From Lacinutrix sp. C3R15 (GTDB taxonomy: Bacteria; Bacteroidota; Bacteroidia; Flavobacteriales; Flavobacteriaceae), in NCBI RefSeq assembly GCF_018860825.1, contig NZ_JAHKPZ010000012.1, forward strand, positions 248,001 to 312,000: a stretch of 64,000 bases of DNA, given 5' to 3'. This document shows, one piece after another, positions 44,347 through 53,904 of this stretch (positions are counted from its first letter, which is position 1; each line of letters begins with the position of its first letter). The notes below the pieces were generated by a model that saw only the letters and a list, made by a program, of their open reading frames with translations, searched no databases and had not been told where the DNA came from. The position numbers and the translations under genes were made by a program.

Positions 44347-46557
44347 TTATATATTTTGGTAAGAAGTAACTAATCGTATAAATTCTGCTCTATACCCAAA
44401 CTTATCTTTTCCTCTTCCGCTTTCAGCTAAAGAAATAACATCTTCTATTTTTGAATTATTATGATATTGCGAATATCTTAATTGCATACCAAATAAAGCT
44501 ACAGAAGCAGCAAACTGCATGTCTTGAGATGCTTCAACAACCTTATCTTTTTGAATATGCACCATTTCTATACTCTTTTCACCTTCTGGTTTTTTGTATC
44601 TAAACTTAACCGTTAATAATTCGTCTTGAAAATTAGTAGACACCTCTTTTTTAGTATATTTTAAATCTGTAACATCTTTTAAATAAGCACTTTTAACTCC
44701 TACAGGAATTACTTCATACAAAGCAGTAACAGTATGTCCGCTACCTAATTCGCCTGCATCTTTTGAATCATCTATAAAATCTTCATCTGCTAACAATCTG
44801 TTTTCATAACCAATTAATCTATATGCTTGCACTTTGTTAGGATTAAATTCTACTTGAATTTTTACATCTTTTGCTATAGTATACAATGTACCTCCAAACT
44901 CTTTTCCAAATACTTTTTGAGCTTCTTGCATGGTATCTATAAATGCATGATTTCCGTTTCCTTTATCTGCTAATGTTTCTAATTTAGAGTCTTTGTAGTT
45001 GCCATAACCAAATCCCAAAACAGATAAAAACACTCCTGATTTACGCTTTTCTTCAATTAAAGTCTGCATATCTTTATCACTAGAAGCACCAACATTAAAA
45101 TCTCCATCTGTTGCTAAAATCACTCTATTATTGCCATTTTTCTTAAAGTTTTTTTGAGCTAAAGCATAGGCTAATTCAATTCCTTCACCTCCAGCAGTAG
45201 CACCTCCAGATTGTAATTTATTTAACGCAGTTAAAATTTTCTCTTTATCTTTTCCTGAAGTTGGTTCTAGTACCACTCCTGCTGCTCCAGCATAAACAAC
45301 AATAGATACTCTATCTTGCTCACGTAACTGATTTACTAGTAATTTAAAAGCCGATTTTAATAAAGGTAATTTGTTTTGTGCACGCATAGAACCAGAAACA
45401 TCTATTAAAAAAGTTAGATTACTTGGTGGTAATTCTTCGTTTTTATGCATTTTTCCTTGCAATCCTATTTTTACTAACCTGGTATCTTTATTCCAAGGAG
45501 TTACTACGAATTCTGTGTGTATAGCAAAAGGATGTTGTGCTGTTGGCTCTGGATAATTATAATCAAAGTAGTTTACCATCTCTTCAATTTTAACAGCATC
45601 AGCAGGAATATGTTGCGCCTTATTAATCATTCTACGTACATTGCTATACGATGCCTTATCTACATCTATTGAAAAAGTAGATAAAGGAGAAGATACCGTA
45701 GTTTCAAAATTATTTTCTACAATTTCTTCATAGCTCTCATGGGTTTTAGCAATATCTTGAGGTTGTTTTTTTATAGATTTTTTAATTGCTTGTTTAATGG
45801 GTTTTGGTAAAGTATAATTTCCTTTTTTAGTTTGTATAATTAAAACACCATTAGCGCCTTGAACTCCATATAAACTTGTTGCTTCAGAACCTTTAATAAC
45901 CGAAATGGTTTTTATATCCTCTTTATTTAAATCTGCTAATCCAGAAGTTTTGTTTTCTTTGTTGCTTTTAGGCTTAGAATTATCTAAAACCACACCATCA
46001 ATAATTACCAAAGGTTCATGATTTTTTGAAATAGAAGTATTCCCTCTAATTACTATTCTTGTAGAACATCCTGGGTTATTAAATTTATTTTCAACCCGAA
46101 AAGGTTTGGCATTAGATAGCCTTTTTACTTTTTGTTTGTGTCTTGATGCATTAACAGAAACACCACTAACTTTACCAGACAATGAGTTTACAATGTTTTG
46201 AGAAGTATGACCTAGAGTCTTTTCTTCTCTTTTTATCCCTATTGCAGTAACTACTACTTCATCTAAGCTAGTATTTGGTTGTAGAGATACATGTATAGTA
46301 TTTGAAGCTCCAACCGTTTTTTCTGTAGGTACATAGCCAACATAGGTATAAACTAAAATATCACCAATATTTGCTTTAATGGTATATTTTCCCTCAAAAT
46401 CTGTAGAAGTTCCGTTTGTAGTTCCTTGTACTAAGACAGTTGCTGTAGGAAGAGGTAAGCCATTTACATCACTTACAATTCCTGTTATTGTTTTTTCTTG
46501 CGCATGTATTTGCATTGCTAAACACAACACAAAAAATAATTGTAGTACTTTTTTCAT
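44347..46557 (-). CDS. Fusion: receptor N-terminal domains with a YfbK-type VWA protein
   Basis: A 736-residue protein with a signal peptide (LQLFFVLCLAMQIHAQ). Residues ~22-100 are a carboxypeptidase-regulatory-like domain ending in LDEVVVTA. Residues ~105-250 are a TonB plug-like domain (GKVSGVSV, TRIVIRGNTSIS, PLVIIDGVV, ISVIKGSEATSLYGVQGANGVLIIQTKKG). No barrel follows. Instead, ~285-735 is a YfbK-type von Willebrand A protein with MIDAS DVSGSMR and the late ATDGDFNVG, plus the DUF3520-like C-terminus. The result would be an exported metal-ion-dependent adhesion protein carrying a receptor plug. Domain order is read directly; the purpose is unknown. Confidence 0.85.
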   Translation of the reverse strand: MKKVLQLFFVLCLAMQIHAQEKTITGIVSDVNGLPLPTATVLVQGTTNGTSTDFEGKYTIKANIGDILVYTYVGYVPTEKTVGASNTIHVSLQPNTSLDEVVVTAIGIKREEKTLGHTSQNIVNSLSGKVSGVSVNASRHKQKVKRLSNAKPFRVENKFNNPGCSTRIVIRGNTSISKNHEPLVIIDGVVLDNSKPKSNKENKTSGLADLNKEDIKTISVIKGSEATSLYGVQGANGVLIIQTKKGNYTLPKPIKQAIKKSIKKQPQDIAKTHESYEEIVENNFETTVSSPLSTFSIDVDKASYSNVRRMINKAQHIPADAVKIEEMVNYFDYNYPEPTAQHPFAIHTEFVVTPWNKDTRLVKIGLQGKMHKNEELPPSNLTFLIDVSGSMRAQNKLPLLKSAFKLLVNQLREQDRVSIVVYAGAAGVVLEPTSGKDKEKILTALNKLQSGGATAGGEGIELAYALAQKNFKKNGNNRVILATDGDFNVGASSDKDMQTLIEEKRKSGVFLSVLGFGYGNYKDSKLETLADKGNGNHAFIDTMQEAQKVFGKEFGGTLYTIAKDVKIQVEFNPNKVQAYRLIGYENRLLADEDFIDDSKDAGELGSGHTVTALYEVIPVGVKSAYLKDVTDLKYTKKEVSTNFQDELLTVKFRYKKPEGEKSIEMVHIQKDKVVEASQDMQFAASVALFGMQLRYSQYHNNSKIEDVISLAESGRGKDKFGYRAEFIRLVTSYQNI

Positions 46558-46651
46558 AAGGTTTGGTTTTAAAGTTTACATAAACTTATACCAAACCTAT
46601 AGCATACAAAACAGCAAATGCGTGAAGTATGCTTTTGAGCGAGTGAAGCTT

Positions 46652-47737
46652 CTATTTTAACTTTTTTAGTGTTTGCTGACGAAGCATTTTACCATTTTCA
46701 CTTTCTATAAATTTTTCTACGGAATAGATTTTTTTTGGGATTTCAAATTTTTCTAATTCAGAAAAAACAGAAGGATCTACTGTATTTGTTTTGCTTTCTA
46801 CTATTAAAACGATGCATTCTCCTAACTTTTCATCGGCTTCTTTAGTTATAAAAAAACGATTTGCAATCTTGGTTTGTAGCTTTGCCTCTAACTGTTCTGG
46901 AAAAAATTTAATACCACCAGAATTAATTACATTATCCACACGTCCTAACCATTCAAAAGAGTTTTTAGAATGCATTTTAACCACATCATTTGTTATAATT
47001 TTAGTTTTAGAAATTTTTGGTGCATCTATAACCAAACAGTTTCTTTCGTCTTGTGAAATTGTGATGTTTGGTAGTATTTTAAACAAAGCATCTGTAGCCG
47101 TTTTTGTTTCTTCTTTTTGTAGAGACCAATTATTTAATTTCTTTACGGCAATATGTGTTATGGTTTCTGTCATGCCATAAGTTTCAAACACATTGGTTTT
47201 AACATCTTGAATAGCATCTTTTAATTTGGTAGAAACAGAAGAGCCACCAACAATAATAGTTTTAATATTATTGCAATACGTTGTTATTTTTTCTAATTGT
47301 AAAGGTACCATGGCACAAAAATCATACTTTCTTTCATAATCAAAAATAGGTTGACTTGTTGGCTCTACTAAATCTATTTCTAGACCTAAAATCATAGCTC
47401 TTACCAACATCATTTTACCAGCAATATATTTACAAGGCAAACAATGTAATGCGGAATCTCCTGGTTTTAAATTAAAAAAATCTCCAGTAGCAATAGCTGA
47501 ATGTACCATTGCTTGTTTTTTTAATTTAATGGTTTTAGGTTTTCCTGTAGAACCTGAAGTTTCTGCTAAAATATGATCTTTACCATCTAACCAATCAATT
47601 AAAAAATCACCTATAATTTTTTCATAAGGCAATCCTTCTTTTACTAAACTATAACCTACTTCTTTTAGTTCTTCAAAACAGTAAGTATTATCATTAAGTT
47701 TAAAACGGTTGTGTATTTTATCATATTTAGGAGCCAT
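46652..47737 (-). CDS. menE: o-Succinylbenzoate-CoA ligase (short form)
   Basis: An acyl-adenylate-forming enzyme that activates o-succinylbenzoate with CoA in menaquinone synthesis. AETSGSTGKPKTIKL is the AMP-binding loop. FETYGMTETITH and WLGRVDNVINSGGIKFFPEQLE are core motifs A5 and A8. At 361 residues it is shorter than the enterobacterial form (about 450), as in other Bacteroidota. The call is supported by menC two genes upstream in the same operon. Confidence 0.88.
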   Translation of the reverse strand: MAPKYDKIHNRFKLNDNTYCFEELKEVGYSLVKEGLPYEKIIGDFLIDWLDGKDHILAETSGSTGKPKTIKLKKQAMVHSAIATGDFFNLKPGDSALHCLPCKYIAGKMMLVRAMILGLEIDLVEPTSQPIFDYERKYDFCAMVPLQLEKITTYCNNIKTIIVGGSSVSTKLKDAIQDVKTNVFETYGMTETITHIAVKKLNNWSLQKEETKTATDALFKILPNITISQDERNCLVIDAPKISKTKIITNDVVKMHSKNSFEWLGRVDNVINSGGIKFFPEQLEAKLQTKIANRFFITKEADEKLGECIVLIVESKTNTVDPSVFSELEKFEIPKKIYSVEKFIESENGKMLRQQTLKKLK

Positions 47738-47749
47738 AGTATAATGTAT

Positions 47750-48715
47750 TTATTCTATAATTTTATAATCTTCTTTAATAGGTTCAATTACTTTTCCGAA
47801 AAGTTTTTCATTCCAATTAGTCCATTTATATTTTTTAGCTAAAACATAAAGAATAATAGGAAAAACAACAAAAACAGGCATAAAAACATCAATAAATCCT
47901 GCTGAAGTAGGTTCTGAAATATCTTTAAAAAGAGAATCTGTTTGAAAAGCTGTCCAATCTGCAGTTACTAACAAGGCTGTAAACAAATTGTTAGCTGCAT
48001 GAAAACCTAATGCTAATTCTAAACCATCGTCCATAAGTGTTATAATTCCTAAAAAGAAACCTGTACCAATATAATACACCATAATAACGTAGCCTAACTG
48101 TTCTACTTCTGGGTTTGCTAAATGCATTAAACCAAAAACTACTGAAGTAAAAACTAAAGGAAACCATCTTGTTTTAGTTATAACACCTAAACCTTGCATT
48201 AAATACCCTCTAAAAAGATATTCTTCCATACTGGTTTGTAATGGTATTAATATAATGGCTATTACTGCAAGTGTTAAAAACGGAATTAAATCAAAATTCC
48301 ATACATAGCCTTCAGGTTCCATAAAATAATCAATAAGTACAAATGTAGAAGATAGGGTTCCCCAAAGTATAAAAACAAACCAAAACCTACTCCAATCTAT
48401 CTTTTCTCTTGCTGTAGTTAATTTTGTAATAGACTGCTGGTGTATCACTTTAGCATTAAAGAACACTCCTAATAAACCGACTGCAAAAGATAAAAGCATT
48501 AAAAACAAAAACAGGTTGTTACCTAAAACGTCTGCCATTTCTGTAATATCTGTAGGAATTTCATTGTTTTGAATTCCTTCTAAACCTATAGAATAAAGAA
48601 TACCTCCTATTAAAGGGAGAGAACCTATTAATTGCCAAATAATAAAAATAATGACGAATCCTACTAAATACCTCCACCACTCGTGTAATGATTTAAATGC
48701 TTGTTCTATATACAT
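47750..48715 (-). CDS. CPBP-family intramembrane protease
   Basis: A 321-residue multi-pass membrane protein (about eight segments) of the CAAX-processing/bacteriocin-processing family (Abi). The three active-site motifs are present: MEEYLFRG (EExxxR), FGLMHLA (FxxxH) and FHAANN (HxxxN). Thus it should be an active glutamate-type intramembrane protease. Two bases separate its start from the menC stop and 12 from the menE start. Its place between the two menaquinone genes suggests transcription with them, but not necessarily a shared function. Confidence 0.85.
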   Translation of the reverse strand: MYIEQAFKSLHEWWRYLVGFVIIFIIWQLIGSLPLIGGILYSIGLEGIQNNEIPTDITEMADVLGNNLFLFLMLLSFAVGLLGVFFNAKVIHQQSITKLTTAREKIDWSRFWFVFILWGTLSSTFVLIDYFMEPEGYVWNFDLIPFLTLAVIAIILIPLQTSMEEYLFRGYLMQGLGVITKTRWFPLVFTSVVFGLMHLANPEVEQLGYVIMVYYIGTGFFLGIITLMDDGLELALGFHAANNLFTALLVTADWTAFQTDSLFKDISEPTSAGFIDVFMPVFVVFPIILYVLAKKYKWTNWNEKLFGKVIEPIKEDYKIIE

Positions 48716-48717
48716 GT

Positions 48718-49752
48718 TTAAAAATTAGTTTTCCAATTTGTTTTGTTATGGTACTGTAAAGCACCTTTTGTTACTTGTAACGGACTCTCAAAATTATTAG
48801 TAAATAAACTTCCTGTACCAAGTCCTTGTGGTAGTTTATTTTGTAAAGTATATGTAAATTGTGCAATTGCATTTAAACCTACATTACTCTCTAAAGCACT
48901 TGTAATCCACCAACCAATATTTTGTTTTTGAGCTATATCTATCCAATTTTGGCTACCTGCAAATCCACCAACCAAACTAGGTTTTAAAATAATGTATTGC
49001 GGTTGTATTGTTTGTAGTAACTCTTCCTTTTTTGTTACATTAAAAACACCAATTAATTCTTCGTCTAAGGCAATTGGTAGAGGTGTTACTTTACAAAGCC
49101 TTGCCATTTCTTGAATTTGACCTTGTTTTATAGGCTGCTCAATAGAATGTAAATCTAAATCAGAGAGTACTTTTAATTTCTCTAAAGCTTCATTTGGTTT
49201 AAAAGCACCATTAGCATCTACCCTTAATTCTATATCCTTACTCGTAAACTCTTTTCTTATAGATTTTAACAAATTGATTTCTGTAGTAAAATCTATTGCG
49301 CCAATTTTCATTTTAATACAACTAAAACCTGCTTGAATTTTATCTTTTATTTGTTGTTTCATAAAAGCTTCGGTTCCCATCCAAATTAATCCGTTAATAG
49401 GAATATTTGCCTTTGCTTCGGTAAATTGAGAAGGAAAAAGAATAAAAGGGTTTTCACTATGCAAAGAAATAAAAGCTTGTTCTAATCCAAATTGAATACT
49501 AGGAAACGCTTTAAGTTCTTCTAATAAAACATTTAATCCTAAATGAATATTATTACAAGTCCATTGTAGTTTTTGTTGGTAATTAGGCAGGTCATCTGCA
49601 CTTAAGCCTCTAAAAAGACCGCATTCTCCTATTCCTTTTTTTCCTCCTTGCTCTAAGATTAAAAACCAAGTTTCTTTGGTTTTTAATATGCCTCTAGAAG
49701 TTCCGCTAGCTTGCTTAAAATTTAAAATGTATTGTTTGTAGGTTGCTGTCAT
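48718..49752 (-). CDS. menC: o-Succinylbenzoate synthase
   Basis: An enolase-superfamily enzyme that dehydrates SHCHC to o-succinylbenzoate for menaquinone. Lysine SCIKMKIG (KxK pair), DANGAF, EQPI, DEELIG and LKPSLVGGF form the metal and base sites. An upstream ATG at 49797 is also in frame, but the -7-like TATTTTTG (49762-49769) would then lie within the coding part. The usual family N-terminus (TATYKQYILNFK) also favours 49752, giving 344 residues. First gene of the run. Confidence 0.87.
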   Translation of the reverse strand: MTATYKQYILNFKQASGTSRGILKTKETWFLILEQGGKKGIGECGLFRGLSADDLPNYQQKLQWTCNNIHLGLNVLLEELKAFPSIQFGLEQAFISLHSENPFILFPSQFTEAKANIPINGLIWMGTEAFMKQQIKDKIQAGFSCIKMKIGAIDFTTEINLLKSIRKEFTSKDIELRVDANGAFKPNEALEKLKVLSDLDLHSIEQPIKQGQIQEMARLCKVTPLPIALDEELIGVFNVTKKEELLQTIQPQYIILKPSLVGGFAGSQNWIDIAQKQNIGWWITSALESNVGLNAIAQFTYTLQNKLPQGLGTGSLFTNNFESPLQVTKGALQYHNKTNWKTNF

Positions 49753-49761
49753 AGTTAGCCT

Positions 49762-49769
49762 CAAAAATA
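49762..49769 (-). promoter_or_regulatory. Candidate -7 element (TATTTTTG) of menC
   Basis: A match to TAnnTTTG on the - strand, 9 bases before the chosen menC start, which would make a very short leader. Confidence 0.4.
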
Positions 49770-49839
49770 GACAATAATTTTTGTATTTTGCATACATAAC
49801 AACTAGGTTTTAACTAGTATTGACGTATTTACTAAAAAA

Positions 49840-50736
49840 ATGAACCAATTTCCAGACATCATTCTTTATGCTATTCCGTTTTTTATAGCTTCTATGCTAC
49901 TAGAACTTTATATTACTGCTAAAGAACATGCAAAAACCTATGAAAGTAAAGATACTTTCTCTTCTATTGCCATGGGTTTAGGTAATGTGGTTCTAGGGTA
50001 TTTTAGTAAAGCTTTGGTTTTATTAAGCTTTTTTTACGTCTATGAAAACTTTAGACTTTTTACCATTCCTGTGGTATGGTGGAGTTTTATACTTATCTTT
50101 TTTGCAGACGATTTTGCGTATTACTGGTTTCATAGAATTTCACATACATGCAGACTGTTTTGGGCTTCGCATGTGGTGCATCATTCTTCACAGCATTATA
50201 ATTTAAGTACTGCGTTGCGCCAAACTTGGTCTGGCGGATTTTATACCTTTATTTTTTGGTTGTGGTTACCGCTTTTAGGTTTTCACCCAGGAATGATCAT
50301 ACTACAAATGTCTATTAGTTTATTGTACCAATATTGGATACATACCGAAACAATTAACAAAATGCCTTCTTGGTTTGAAGCGGTTATGAATACACCTTCG
50401 CATCACAGAGTACATCACGGAAGCAACCCTATTTACCTAGACAGAAATCACGCTGGAATTTTAATTATTTGGGATAAACTTTTCGGTACTTTTCAACCAG
50501 AACTAAAAGAAGAAAAAGTGGTATATGGTTTGGTTACCAATATAGACACCTACAATCCTGTAAAAATTGCTTTTATAGAATGGATTAACATGTTTAAAGA
50601 TGCCTTTTCTGGAAAAAAATCTTTAAAAAATAGGTTACTATATTTGATAAAGCCTCCTGGATGGAAACATGATGGTACAGGAAAATTAAGTGATGATTTA
50701 CGTGAAGAATGGCTAAACTCAAGAGGTAGTGAGTAA
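49840..50736 (+). CDS. Sterol desaturase / fatty acid hydroxylase family protein
   Basis: A 298-residue membrane-bound di-iron oxygenase. The histidine clusters are HRISH, HVVHHSSQHYN and HHRVHHGSNPIYLDRNHAG, in the order and spacing of the family. Several membrane segments precede and lie between them. It hydroxylates or desaturates lipids; the substrate is not evident. Followed after 37 bases by a short-chain dehydrogenase that may act on its product. Confidence 0.88.
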   Translation: MNQFPDIILYAIPFFIASMLLELYITAKEHAKTYESKDTFSSIAMGLGNVVLGYFSKALVLLSFFYVYENFRLFTIPVVWWSFILIFFADDFAYYWFHRISHTCRLFWASHVVHHSSQHYNLSTALRQTWSGGFYTFIFWLWLPLLGFHPGMIILQMSISLLYQYWIHTETINKMPSWFEAVMNTPSHHRVHHGSNPIYLDRNHAGILIIWDKLFGTFQPELKEEKVVYGLVTNIDTYNPVKIAFIEWINMFKDAFSGKKSLKNRLLYLIKPPGWKHDGTGKLSDDLREEWLNSRGSE

Positions 50737-50773
50737 CTATAATACTGGGTTTTCGTGCTAAAAAATATATAAA

Positions 50774-51565
50774 ATGAATTTTAAAAACAAAGTAGTTTGG
50801 ATTACTGGAGCTTCTAGTGGTATTGGTAAAAGCCTAGCTATTACACTATCTAAAGAAAATTGCAAATTGATACTTTCTTCTAGAAGAAAAGAAGCATTAA
50901 TGGCAGTAAAAGCCTTGTGTAACACACCAGAAAACGTGGTTGTTTTACCTTTAGATTTAGCAGAAACAGATTCGCTTGCAGGAATAACAGAAATTGCCAT
51001 TTCTTGTTTTGGAAAAATAGATTTACTGATAAATAATGGAGGTATTAGTCAACGCTCGCCAATCATAGATACTACTATTGCTGTAGATAGAAAATTAATG
51101 GAAGTAGATTACTTAGGTACTGTAGCACTAAGCAAAGCGCTTTTACCTCATTTTGTAGCTAATAAATCTGGCCATTATGTAGTGGTTTCTAGCTTAATGG
51201 GAAAATTTAGTTCTCCTTTTCGTTCTGCTTACTGTGGTGCAAAACATGCCTTACATGGTTTTTTTGATGCGTTACGATTAGAACACGATAAAGACAATAT
51301 TAAAGTAACCATGATTTGTCCTGGATTTGTAAATACAGATGTTGCTAGAAATGCTTTAACAGCAGATGGAAGTAAACAAACCCATCAAGATGAAATGACT
51401 GAAAAAGGTTTAAACGTAGAGGTATTTACTAAAAAAATGCTTCAAGCCATTAAAAAAGAAAAATTTGAAGCATATATTGGTAAAAAGGAAAGATTTGGTA
51501 TTTATTTAAAACGAATCTCTCCTAGATTATTACATAAACTTGTTTTACGAAGTAAAGTACGATAG
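50774..51565 (+). CDS. Short-chain dehydrogenase/reductase
   Basis: A 263-residue NAD(P)-dependent oxidoreductase. TGASSGIGKSLA is the nucleotide-binding loop, and LLINNGGIS the stabilising Asn motif. Active-site Ser is in VVSSLMGKF and Tyr/Lys are in AYCGAKHALHG (YxxxK). It is close to the DHRS7-like dehydrogenases that act on lipids. The preceding hydroxylase gene and shared direction suggest linked substrates; inference only. Confidence 0.9.
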   Translation: MNFKNKVVWITGASSGIGKSLAITLSKENCKLILSSRRKEALMAVKALCNTPENVVVLPLDLAETDSLAGITEIAISCFGKIDLLINNGGISQRSPIIDTTIAVDRKLMEVDYLGTVALSKALLPHFVANKSGHYVVVSSLMGKFSSPFRSAYCGAKHALHGFFDALRLEHDKDNIKVTMICPGFVNTDVARNALTADGSKQTHQDEMTEKGLNVEVFTKKMLQAIKKEKFEAYIGKKERFGIYLKRISPRLLHKLVLRSKVR

Positions 51566-51566
51566 A

Positions 51567-52331
51567 TTAATTAATTTTAACAATCTCTACTTCTCCTATA
51601 GAAAGTCCTTTTTCTAAGGTAGCACTACCTTTATACGTAATTATAGGCTCGCCATAAGAAACTATTTTTAGTGTATTAGAAACATTACATTGGTAACTTC
51701 CATCACCATAAGCCGTAATTTTAGCCGATTTATTATTGACTTGTAAAAGATCTACAACAGATTCGCCATAACCAATAATCTTCTGGTTTTCTATGCTTCC
51801 GTTTTCTATTTTTAAATGACTTTCACCATAAATAGAGACTTTTAATTCTTTTAAGGTTACGTCTTTCATAAGGACTTGAGACGCACCATAAATATTAAAA
51901 ATTATTTTATCTGAAATGATAGCATCTTCAAAATAAAAACGTTCTTCTCCTCTTAAAGAAAAGGTTTTTACTTTTTTATAATACACAATCACCTTTGCAA
52001 CAGTACCTTTATAAGCTGCAACAGTTCTACTTTTAGTGCTTTTTTCTTTATCCTTTTCGGTTACTATTTTTGCATCATCCAAATATAGCTGAAGTGTTTT
52101 GCCTTTTACTTCTACATTCATTTCATCTAAAGATTCGGTAAGCATTTCTACAAGCACTTTTTCTTCTTCTCCTGTTTTGAATACTACTTCTAGGTGCGGA
52201 CTAACAATTACCTTATCAAAAGATTTTACAGTAAAAGTTTTAGATTGTGCTTGAATTGTTGTGTTTTGAAAGAAAAATATTGCAGTAAAAACAAGTATTA
52301 AGTTCCTTTTGGATTTTAAAAGAGTAAGCAT
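51567..52331 (-). CDS. Secreted GIN-domain (DUF2807) protein
   Basis: About 254 residues from the chosen ATG at 52331; the frame is also open from 52358. A signal peptide (KRNLILVFTAIFFFQNTTIQAQ) is followed by a right-handed parallel beta-helix-like GIN domain: regular strands with GESHLKIENGS, GESVVDLLQVNNKSAKITAYGDGSYQCNVS. The family is common in Bacteroidota, often as exported adhesin-like or auto-transporter-like beta domains. No partner known. Confidence 0.8.
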   Translation of the reverse strand: MLTLLKSKRNLILVFTAIFFFQNTTIQAQSKTFTVKSFDKVIVSPHLEVVFKTGEEEKVLVEMLTESLDEMNVEVKGKTLQLYLDDAKIVTEKDKEKSTKSRTVAAYKGTVAKVIVYYKKVKTFSLRGEERFYFEDAIISDKIIFNIYGASQVLMKDVTLKELKVSIYGESHLKIENGSIENQKIIGYGESVVDLLQVNNKSAKITAYGDGSYQCNVSNTLKIVSYGEPIITYKGSATLEKGLSIGEVEIVKIN

Positions 52332-52402
52332 TGGTTTTGTTTTAAAAGTTAAATACAAACTAAAGACCAGCTATTTTTTAATCTGTTACAGTTTTTAACA
52401 AA

Positions 52403-52780
52403 TTACTTATGCTCAACAATTAAATATACAGAAGTACTATCGCCTACATTTAATACTTCATGCTGCGTTACTTTGTCTTTACTCCAAGTAGTGCCAGTTT
52501 TAACGTGTACTGTTTTTGTGCCAGTTGTGTCTGTTATTTTAAAAGTCCCTCCTTGTAGTGTATAGCCAAAATGTGGTTGATGTTTGTGCTTTTCATGCCC
52601 TACACCAGGAGCAAATGTACACTTTAAAATGCGTAGCTTTTTGTCTTCATGAATCACTTTGCAAACACTTTCTCCTTTCCAACCTGCTTGTAAAGGGTCT
52701 GGTAAGCTATTTTTTTCTTTGCAGGACAAATTAATTATGCCAATGAATAATAATACAAATGTTATTTTTTTCATGTACAT
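52403..52780 (-). CDS. Cupin-domain lipoprotein
   Basis: A 125-residue protein with a lipoprotein signal (FVLLFIGIINLSCKEK). The mature part is a single cupin barrel (PGVGHEKHKHQPHFGYTLQGG, with the metal-binding His residues HKHxPHFGY, and TWSKDKVTQHEVLNVGDS). Its start overlaps the holA stop (TAATG), so it is probably translated from the same message. A start two codons later at 52774 is equally possible. Ligand unknown. Confidence 0.8.
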   Translation of the reverse strand: MYMKKITFVLLFIGIINLSCKEKNSLPDPLQAGWKGESVCKVIHEDKKLRILKCTFAPGVGHEKHKHQPHFGYTLQGGTFKITDTTGTKTVHVKTGTTWSKDKVTQHEVLNVGDSTSVYLIVEHK

Positions 52781-53784
52781 TAATTCATAATTCTCACTAA
52801 CAACTCCTTAAGTAAATCTCCTTGTGATGCAGAGTTACTACCAACCCCTTTACTCTTTACATCAAATTCACGCAAGGTTGCAATAACTTGACTTACTTTT
52901 CGCATTGGGTAGTTTCTTGCTGCATTTAGATATTCATTTACAAAATAAGGATTTACTTTTAGAGCAGAAGCAACATTTCTAGGGTTTTTATCACTTAAAC
53001 CATGTAAATGCAATAGTTGTGAAAAGAAGCTAAATAGCAATGAAACTGTAAGCACCATTGGGTTATCTTTTGGGTTATCTGCAAAATAAAGTGCTATTTT
53101 ATGCGCTTTCATAATATTGCGCTCACCTACAGCTTTACGTAACTCAAAATTATTGTAATCTTTACTTATACCTATATTTTCTTCAATATGGTCTGGAGAA
53201 ATTTCGGTTCCTTCAGGTAAAACAATTTTAAGTTTATTTAACTCATTGCTGATTTTACTTAAATCGGTTCCTAAAAACTCAACAAGCATTTGTGAAGCTT
53301 TAGGAGAAATAGTATAATTCTTTCCAGAAAGTACACGACGTATCCAGTCTGCCACTTGGTTTTCGTATAGTTTTTTACTCTCTAAAACAACACCTACTTT
53401 TTTAATTGCCTTATATAAAGCTTTACGTTTATCTATTTTTTTGTACTTATAATTAAATACTAAAACGGTTGTTGGTTGCGGATTTGCAGCATAAGCAGCC
53501 AATTTTTCTATACTTCTAGATAAGTCTTGAGCCTCTTTAACAATAACCACTTGACGTTCTGCCATCATTGGGTAGCGCTTAGCATTACTAACAATATCAT
53601 CTATAGTTACATCACGACCATAAAGCACCATTTGGTTAAATCCCTTTTCTTCTTCGGCTAAAACATTAGCTTCAATATAATCAGAAACAACATCAATATA
53701 ATATGCTTCTTCACCCATTAAAAAATAAATAGGTTTCAGGTTTCCTTTTTTTATGTCTATTATTAGTTGCTTAACTTCGTCCAA
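52780..53784 (-). CDS. holA: DNA polymerase III delta subunit
   Basis: The clamp-loader wrench that opens the sliding clamp. The 334-residue protein has the family start KKGNLKPIYFLMGEEAYYID. An arginine/AAA-like middle part follows (LAAYAANPQPTTVLVFNYK, with no functional Walker A, as expected). The C-terminal helical collar includes LLHLHGLSDKNPRNVASALKVNPYFVNEYLNAARN. It is divergent from the HsdR-N-like gene, a layout common in Bacteroidota. Confidence 0.92.
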   Translation of the reverse strand: MDEVKQLIIDIKKGNLKPIYFLMGEEAYYIDVVSDYIEANVLAEEEKGFNQMVLYGRDVTIDDIVSNAKRYPMMAERQVVIVKEAQDLSRSIEKLAAYAANPQPTTVLVFNYKYKKIDKRKALYKAIKKVGVVLESKKLYENQVADWIRRVLSGKNYTISPKASQMLVEFLGTDLSKISNELNKLKIVLPEGTEISPDHIEENIGISKDYNNFELRKAVGERNIMKAHKIALYFADNPKDNPMVLTVSLLFSFFSQLLHLHGLSDKNPRNVASALKVNPYFVNEYLNAARNYPMRKVSQVIATLREFDVKSKGVGSNSASQGDLLKELLVRIMN

Positions 53785-53904
53785 AGTAATTACATTTTCA
53801 AATTTCTAAAACTAAATTCCATAAGCAAAACGTTTGGAATTTGAGATTTGTAAATTGTGATTTTCAATCTGTTCGTTTACCTTTGAAAAAACTCAAATTC
53901 TGTA

